From Coccinella septempunctata (lineage: Eukaryota; Arthropoda; Insecta; Coleoptera; Coccinellidae), in contig NC_058197.1 in NCBI RefSeq assembly GCF_907165205.1, positions 13,589,266-13,653,265 on the forward strand: a stretch of DNA of 64,000 nucleotides, in the 5' to 3' direction. This document shows, piece after piece, positions 57,330-64,000 of this stretch (position 1 is its first letter; each line of letters starts with the position of its first letter). The notes beneath the pieces are model-generated. The model was not told the origin of the DNA, did no database searches, and was given only the letters and a program-made list of their open reading frames with translations. Both the position numbers and the translations under genes were made by a program.

Positions 57330-58545
57330 TATACTCTATTCACTTCTATTCTAGCAGTCGGTTGGCTTTGGAAATTTGACACATTTCACTCTGTATAGTA
57401 CGAAAATGTGGGGTTATGAAACTTGTCAAAACATTTTTTGGTTTTAAATCAACGCTATGTTGCCCATTCTACGTTTAAGTTTCTGTAATTTCGTATTTTA
57501 TAACAATGTCGAATCTCTTCGGAGAATATGTGACGAACATAATTGAAGTTTACACAAACTGATTGAAAGCATACGAAATCCAGTTATTTGCATGGAAAAT
57601 ACAAGAGATCAGTATAATATCATAATATGCACTAGCTTGAGGAGAGTAATGTTCGTTATCTTCTTTAGCTGAAGTTTGAATACGTTACATCAGTTGTAGA
57701 TTTCAAAAGTATTAACCCAAAGATGAAATGCATATGATGCAGTGGTTGGGAATAGGTATCTCCTCAAGGAATTAACAGATAATTACAAGAATGTTAAATT
57801 CTTCAACAAAAATCATCTTGCATCAATATAAGTAAAAAGAATTAAAGGAAGTTACAACTTGTTCACCTTTGAACAAAAATTTCACATGAATAAACAATTA
57901 ACAGGACAACTGGCGCGTATTTGTGGCTGTTCATCTTAATACATTGATATAATAATAATAATTAGGTATTTATTGGTACCTTAAGACATTTACAATGTAT
58001 AGGACAAGTCAAATGAAAAATAGAAAAATCAATTTTCGGGAACTTATTCTACGATGACATTCATCGAAAATCCTGTAGTAAACTTTTAGCATTAATTCAG
58101 TCAAACATAAAATTCTCAAATGCCACCACTTTTTTGGGTCTCCCAATAGAAGGAAATTCTTTGTCATCCTCTTCATTCACAATCTTTCTGATTGTTGAAA
58201 TATTCAGCTGAAATATAAGACGTTTAGTTTCAGATGAAACATTATATAAATTCTTTTACATTGAATATGTCTACCGTCTCACGTATTGTGGATTTTAGGA
58301 TATCAGGGTAGGTATAACTATTTGAATGAGCGGACCTGAATTCTAAATAGCACTTTCAGAAACCCTGTCTCTTTTTTCAATCACTTTCAGCATTTTCGTA
58401 ATAAAATTTGATATTAGTTGTGGCAACGGCGTTATGACATTAACGACTTTTCATGAGTGCCAACCTTACTCCGTTCTAATTACAAAAACTTGAGAAAATT
58501 ATTTCATGGCCAACCGACTGCTAAAGTAATTGTGAATGGAGTATA
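57330..58545. mobile_element. TA-flanked DNA element of about 1.2 kb, copy 2
   Basis: Homologous over its whole length to 46,835-48,049 (1,216 against 1,215 bp), with ends tatactctattcacttct and gtgaatggagtata. Shared internal blocks include gttatgaaacttgtcaaa, tcagtataatatc and aggacaactggcg. Small indels disrupt the frame seen in copy 1. Confidence 0.87.
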
Positions 58546-59649
58546 CTTCATGAATATACGAGTACACAATTATTTTGATTTGAATGTATACTAAAAACTA
58601 ATCATCATGGGTGTTTTGGGTCATCGGATTGTTTTTTTTACATAAATGAAACCGTGATACGTAGATATCAATTTCTTCCAAGAAACTTCGATAAACACCA
58701 GCGTGTTCTTTTGTCGATACGAATCAAATCTGCTCAAAAATGCAATCCATTGAAGAAAAACATCGAGATGATAAGTACACATCGAAATCAAAAATTGTGC
58801 ATCTTACGAGTTGAAACGATAACTCTGAAAGTTGTGATTTTTTCGCCGTAAACCAAAGGTACAACATCAACGTAGAAAGAATTTGAGAATCGCCAAACTG
58901 TTATAAACTTGCCAGTAGCGTAGAAATTGAAAGGGATTAAATGGCCGCCTGCCCCTTTCGTACGTCACAGGTACAAGCCTGAAACTATTGTTGACATAAT
59001 TTACTAGGGTTCACACTATTAGCTACCAAATATGACAATGATAGAACGGGCGGTTTCGAAATTTTGGGCAAAAATAGTTTAAAAACTTTCAAATATTACA
59101 CCCTGTAACTCAGAAAGGAGACTCCTTTCAGTGGGTTGAATCTTCATAGTCTGAACTCGGTGAAATATTTCCAGATCAAGAAGAAGAGCGAAACTCTATG
59201 CGAAATCGTGATTCTGAACCAGACGCGAGACAGACACCCAGCTAGACAGCATTGCAAGTCGATGTAGCTCGTACTATTCGTACACAAAAAGCTTCATCCT
59301 CAGGGTACGCACGCGGGCGTTTTTTCAATGAGTCTACGTCGTGGTAATACACGTACCAGCCGAGTAGAAGACGTGAAATACCTGATGTTTAATCTTGATT
59401 GAACGCGTTAGGCGCTGATTTCCATTAGGGTTTTTCACCTTTAAGGTGCTCCGTGAAGACACCGGGTTTCTGCCGCGGGCAACTGCGGTGAGACGGGCTT
59501 GTTCGTAGGGTAGTGACCGTTGGTAGTTGTTGGCGGAGATATGGATGGTTTCGTGGAGTTTTAGTACCTTTTTGCCGCCTTTCAAGCATTGAAAAGTTCT
59601 GACAGAGGGAGGAACGATGTAGGCAGGAATAACGAGGTCTGTTTAGCCT
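58546..59649. other. Unassigned segment with short minus-strand frames
   Basis: 59,334-59,640 on the minus strand has two overlapping frames of 83 and 93 codons in GC-richer DNA. The shorter reads KVLKLHETIHISANNYQRSL and ends in TTT-stop. I do not recognise either and cannot call a gene. The rest shows nothing. Confidence 0.3.
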
Positions 59650-60110
59650 GGATTCCTGATCAAAAGGAATGAAGAGGCCAGAACATATGCCAGAAAAGAG
59701 GCACAAAGTCCCTTATCGGCCGGAAGGTTTGTGTGGTATAAGAATATGTACCTACAAGAAAGAGTTTGAGGAAAAAACCTTCCGTGACTGGAATACCCCA
59801 AAAAGAGATCTAAGAAGTATCTGGATCTTAGCAAGAATATACTACACCTCCTTACTGGATTTCCTACAAGGAATTGACGCCTCAGGAAGCTCCTAATGAG
59901 ACTAGGTCTTGCAGAAACTGACAGGTGTATATTCTGTGTGGAGGAGAAGAATATTCCAGATCACCCGGTGACAGAATGCCTCGCCATTGTCAAGAAATGG
60001 GCAAAAAACTTCCAGGAGCGAGGAGGTTACCGCCATGAATCTCTTCCAGATATTAAAGCTTATTTTTTTACTAAAGGAGTGGGGTTGAGATGTACGGAAA
60101 TATAGACTGA
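59650..60110 (+). pseudogene. Non-LTR retrotransposon RNase H / C-terminal remnant
   Basis: Pieces in shifting frames read like the end of a Jockey/R1/LOA-type polyprotein: a worn LLTGFPTRN segment, then LMRLGLAETDRCIFCVEEKN with a CX2CX8HX4C zinc-binding pattern (CIFC, H, C) and VKKWAKNFQERGGYRHESLP. At least two frameshifts. The exact clade is not assigned. Confidence 0.7.
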
Positions 60111-60161
60111 AAACTCACAAATGAACCATTAGACACTAACACAAACTGCTTGTTGAACAGC

Positions 60162-61377
60162 TACGAGGATGTATTGATATCTAGTTAGCCTAGACCAGTT
60201 CCATGCATAAAAAAATATTGCGTTACCGCAGCAACGAACAATAACTCATTAGAAGTGTCAGTGTGAAGTTTGAGGTCAAAAAAGTAAACGCAAGTTACGC
60301 AATATATTGAAAGAAAGAAGATGTTCACCGAAATTGTGAAAATCCAAAAATTGGAGTATCGAGCCATCATCAAGTACCTGTATTTAAAAGGGTTAAGAGG
60401 TGAGCAGATTTACGAAGATATGCTTAATACCCTTGGTGATCAATGTCCTTCGTATGCGACCGTAGAAAATTGGACTGCAAGCTTCAAAAGAGGTAAATTT
60501 TCCATTGAAGATGATGACAGATCGGGAAGGCCAGTTTCTGCGTCAGTCCCCGAAAATATCGATGCAGTTCATGACGTGATATTGTCTGCACTGAGTATTT
60601 CATACAAACGCGTTCATCATAAAGTCGTCGAGTTGGACATGCTGCAAAATGGATCCCCAAAGGTTTGAATGTTGACCAAAAGAGTGCAAGGGTAGAAGCA
60701 TCGCGTTCGATCTGTGCTCGATTTGAAAACGATGTAGACTTCTCAAACCGAATTGTTACTATGGATGAGACTTGGGTACATTTCTACGATCCAGAAACAA
60801 AGCAACAATCGAGGGAATGGCGACACTCTGGTTCTCCAAGACCTAAGAAGTTTCGTGTCCAAAAAACTGCTGGAAAAGTTCTTGCTTCAGTTTTTTGGGA
60901 TTGCAATGGAGTAATCATGATTGAGGTTTTGGATAAGGGTAGAGCAATAACCGGGGATTACTATCCAACATTACTGACCACTCTACGGGCAAAAATCAAA
61001 GAGAAAAGACGCGGAAAGCTATCCAGAGGTGTTTTGTTTTTGCAGTACAACGCCCCTGCACACAAATCTCATGTTGCCATGCAAAAATTCGTGATTTTGG
61101 GTTTGAATTACTAGAACACCCCCCTTATTCACCAGATTTGGCTCCATCCGACTATCATTTCTTTCCTCAACTGAAAAAAAGTTTAAAAGGTCGTAAATTT
61201 TCTTCCAACGAGGAGGTAATGAAAGCTGTGCAGGTCAGGTTTGCAGAGCAAGAAGAAACATTTTTTTGAAAGGTCTAGAGGCGTTGCTGGTTCACTGTAT
61301 TGAATGTATCCAATTAAGGGGAGAATATATTGAGTAAAAAAATATTTTGACATTGAAATTTTGTGTGGTTCTATAGT
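60162..61377 (+). mobile_element. mariner copy 3, 3' end truncated
   Basis: Starts tacgaggatgtattgatatc like copies 1 and 2. At the other end similarity stops at gtggttctatag, so the last 25-30 bp with the right inverted terminus are missing. Confidence 0.9.
60321..61268 (+). pseudogene. mariner transposase pseudogene 3 (best preserved)
   Basis: Opens MFTEIVKIQKLEYRAIIKYL and continues through ENWTASFKRGKFSIEDDDRS, lacks 33 bp in frame (the DRRIGLKRISE part), shifts frame at about 60,665, then has MDETWVHFYDPETKQQSREW and VLASVFWDCNGVIM. The second catalytic aspartate (normally QDNAP) is tyrosine (LQYNAP), and a frameshift near 61,090 precedes PPYSPDLAPSDYHFFPQ. Inactive, but it shows the D,D34D layout best. 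Confidence 0.92.
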
Positions 61378-61975
61378 GAAAGAAATAGGCACATTCTCCA
61401 CTTGTTCACGAAAAATCCATATTGTTTCTTATCTCTTCATCATGTAGAGATGAATTTCACACGAAACCCTTCTAGGATGAAATCTCTACACTACAATTGG
61501 TATTTCTTTAGCATCCCTATTCGTACAACTGTTTCCTTGGCTTAAAGGTTAGAACACTGGTACCAGTTACGCAAGATCTATGACTCGAATTTTGATTGAA
61601 AACGAAAACAATAATCCTACGAATTCTGGGGCAAACTCGATTGGACGATCGTAGTGGCCGGTGGTGCAACCTTCGATTCAAGACTTCAAGTTAAACCGCG
61701 ATTATCATAAATGCTGAATCGAGACCGGCTCATAACCTGCAGCAATTTCGGTCTTATAATAATGAATCCGAACTGCAAGCGTGACCCTTGACGAAAACGC
61801 GGCTCGCAATATACATGTCATTTTTGAGGTTAAGGAGAACGGGTAGGTACAGCGTACACTCGATGGATCGAGACCGGATTGTGTGCGAGAACGCAAATCA
61901 ATGCGTTTACCTAATTATTCGCAAAAGTTGAAATCGTGAACATGAGATCCATCGTGGTTTCGATTTTTCTATGTC
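61378..61975. other. Unique segment, partly GC-richer
   Basis: 61,700-61,900 is GC-richer and single-copy-looking. No exon, RNA gene or repeat recognised. Confidence 0.35.
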
Positions 61976-62159
61976 ATCGAATAAATGAAAAACTATATTC
62001 CGAAATTCATTTCATTCGATAAAACCGTTTGTGAGATTGAACTAAAAATTATATTTTTTATGGTTTTTCAACAACCTGTATCCTTTTAACAGAGCCGATT
62101 CGGAAAAAATGGTAAAAAGTGTTCTTTTTGTCCGCAAGAATCTACTGTTAAAATAGTCG
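61976..62159. mobile_element. Foldback family P1, right-arm fragment
   Basis: Begins inside the arm (ataaatgaaaaactatattc) and runs to caagaatctactgttaaaat; the terminal tacaggg end is missing. Confidence 0.8.
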
Positions 62160-63025
62160 AAATCAAGTAACAAATTTCAACAGAGTTCATAATTTCTTTT
62201 CGGGTTCAAAATCCAACATGATGGACCAAAAAGGAATGCCCATCTGAGATTTCTTCCGGGGAACAAAAAGTGCCATTCACCAAAGCACCCATTACCACCT
62301 CGATGATTAGCTTTCTTATCTTTTCTGAGGAATGGAATCAAGGGACAAAGGGACTGGCTGGGAGAAGCTGTTACCTGAAATCGGCACAACAATTGCGTCT
62401 GAACAAATTCGGGGTTTGCAAGGCCAACTTGTCCGTCATGTCGTACAAATGTGTCGGTAGTAATCGACTTAAAGATGGAAACAAGTGAGAGAATTGCAAG
62501 AGAAGATTTTGAAGTGTGATTTCGCAATTCGTCTTAAGAAATCGATTGAGAATTCAAATGTAGATTGCAGCGACATGGTGAGGACAAATGGAAGTAAATC
62601 GTTAGTACAGTCGTTGTCATTTTTGATGGAAATTTTGAGATTTTCGTCAGATTGCTGGTTGATAGTTGATTTTTCTCAATTTCAAAGATTACTTGATGAA
62701 ACTGGATTAAAATGTGTTAAATATTATCGATTTTAGGTTAAAAATGCCATAAAGTGTTGAAAAAATTTACCACAATGTTCTGAAGCAGCTGATGAAACAG
62801 AGTAATTATCTTGTAAATCCGAACTTCTTGGCTCTTTACACGATCATTATAGAAGGGCATCGATATGAGAGCCATAACTATGATATCCTGCCTTCACCAT
62901 TATCTACAATGGCTAAAATTGAAACATTGATGCTAAGAGAACTTATCATAGTTGAACTGGAAATCAGACATGATTTTCTGAATGATATCGAAATTTGTTT
63001 GTGAAAATCTTTTCATTTTGAGTAT
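62160..63025. other. Unassigned segment with a short P3-core relative
   Basis: 62,545-62,600 (gaattcaaatgtagattgca and onwards) resembles part of the core of the P3 element near 35,800-35,850, in the opposite orientation. Otherwise no gene or repeat recognised. Confidence 0.4.
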
Positions 63026-63672
63026 ATTCTTTTTCACTCGTTCAATTATTTCAGCAGTAGATTCTTGAGGCAAAAGAAACACCTTTTTCCTCTACCATTT
63101 TTTCCAAATCGGTTCGAAATATACAGGCTGTTGAAAAAATGTTATTTTTAGTTATACCTCACAAACGCTTTTATCGAATGAAATGAATTTCGGAATATAG
63201 TTTTTCATTTAATTGATGAACCTTTTTCGAACACAAGATATCACCCACGTCTTCCAGTTTTCTCATTATGGTCATTACGCACCATAAAAGTACCAAGAAT
63301 TCAAAGATCCAAACTACGGAAACTAAGTAGGGCGCTATTATATTCATATTTGAACGTTTTGTAAAATGAAAGTGTTCTTCAAGTGATTCGATGTTCCAAA
63401 GTTGAAAATTATCTGTAAAATTCAAAAAATTGGGTACATTGGCTGAATGCAACTCTGTTTGAAAGATCCACAGATGTGTAGTTTCACAGATTTAGCTAGT
63501 AATACTGAAGGTAATTTTGTTTTTTCAGGGGTGGCACAGCTCATTATGAAAACTTAAAAGGGCTATATATTTTTATCAGGGCCGAATCGGAAACAGTTGT
63601 ATAGGAAAAGTGTTTCTTTTTACCTCAAGAATGTACTGTTAAAATATTCGTGAGTCGCAGACTCACTCTGTA
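63026..63672. mobile_element. Foldback element, family P1
   Basis: Left end worn (tttttcactcgttcaattat); right end cgtgagtcgcagactcactctgta. Internal P1 blocks (ttcgaacacaagatatcacc, cacagatgtgtagtttcaca) are well kept, with the arms partly deleted. Confidence 0.86.
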
Positions 63673-64000
63673 TATCCAGGTTGTTTAATTCACTTCCTAT
63701 CCTTCGTAACTAATTTGAAATGTACAAAAACGTGACTGTGCTATAAGGACAAAATACGTATGTCCTCAAACATTGACTAAACGTTCATTTAATCGTGAAA
63801 AATAGTGAACAAGGAAGTCGTGTTCAAAGATTTGCTCAAAGGATCGAAATTATGAATTATCACGAGATAAATGAAGAAATTTCAAAAAGATCAAGATAAA
63901 CTTTTTATGAAACTCTTATTGAAACACCAAAATAATCTCTGTTCTTCCTGTGAACAAACAAAAGTTGACACCAGGGAGCGTGTCGCTTATTTGGAATTCC
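63673..64000. other. Right-edge unique segment
   Basis: AT-rich; nothing recognised. Confidence 0.4.

Noticed and set aside
45121..64000. tRNA, rRNA or other structured RNA genes
   Set aside because: I looked for cloverleaf-like or rRNA-like sequence on both strands and saw none. The hairpins present belong to foldback elements.

Overview
The window is eukaryotic and almost certainly from an insect. Its one host gene is a Polycomb-group gene of the Psc/PCGF family with six coding exons and canonical GT-AG introns. Its mobile fraction consists of mariner elements, a hAT MITE, TA-flanked foldback elements and non-LTR retrotransposon scraps. The order of insect cannot be settled from the sequence alone.

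Layout. (1) 1 to about 22,945 is a tandem satellite of about 1,346-bp units (17 units, the first and last incomplete). Each unit carries 66-bp subrepeats, and the units form larger blocks that repeat at offsets of 10,965 and 6,870 bp. (2) 22,946-23,848 is the decayed array edge plus the probable Psc 3' UTR. (3) 23,849-45,427 holds the Psc coding exons on the minus strand. I reconstruct a protein of 1,006 residues: N-terminal RING finger (all eight C3HC4 ligands present), acidic linker, RAWUL domain, and a 700-residue last exon encoding a basic, low-complexity C-terminal region. The 13.3-kb intron 25,952-39,257 is full of mobile DNA. (4) 45,428-64,000 lies upstream of the first recognised coding exon. 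It contains no gene I can identify, but has two copies of an approximately 1.2-kb TA-flanked DNA element, two dead mariners, several foldback elements, a retrotransposon RNase-H tail and a few GC-richer unique stretches that may hold Psc 5' exons, promoter or regulatory DNA.

Mobile DNA. At least three related foldback families, all beginning with a TACAGGG-like end and several flanked by TA, account for about a dozen insertions. One is a near full-length palindrome of 1,076 bp, one is a hybrid of two families, and two pairs lie end to end. Three mariner copies are all inactive, and one has a partial tandem duplication. A non-LTR retrotransposon 3' end is present three times in alternating orientation around a CATT microsatellite. 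A 1,006-bp hAT-type MITE with an exact 8-bp target duplication splits a unique segment of the large Psc intron.

No CRISPR array, rRNA, tRNA or bacterial operon is present. The most unusual content is the three-level satellite hierarchy ending under 1 kb from the Psc stop codon, and the set of foldback elements in and around Psc. Regulatory calls (candidate Polycomb response elements, promoter) rest only on short motifs and are tentative. All identity statements are by eye.
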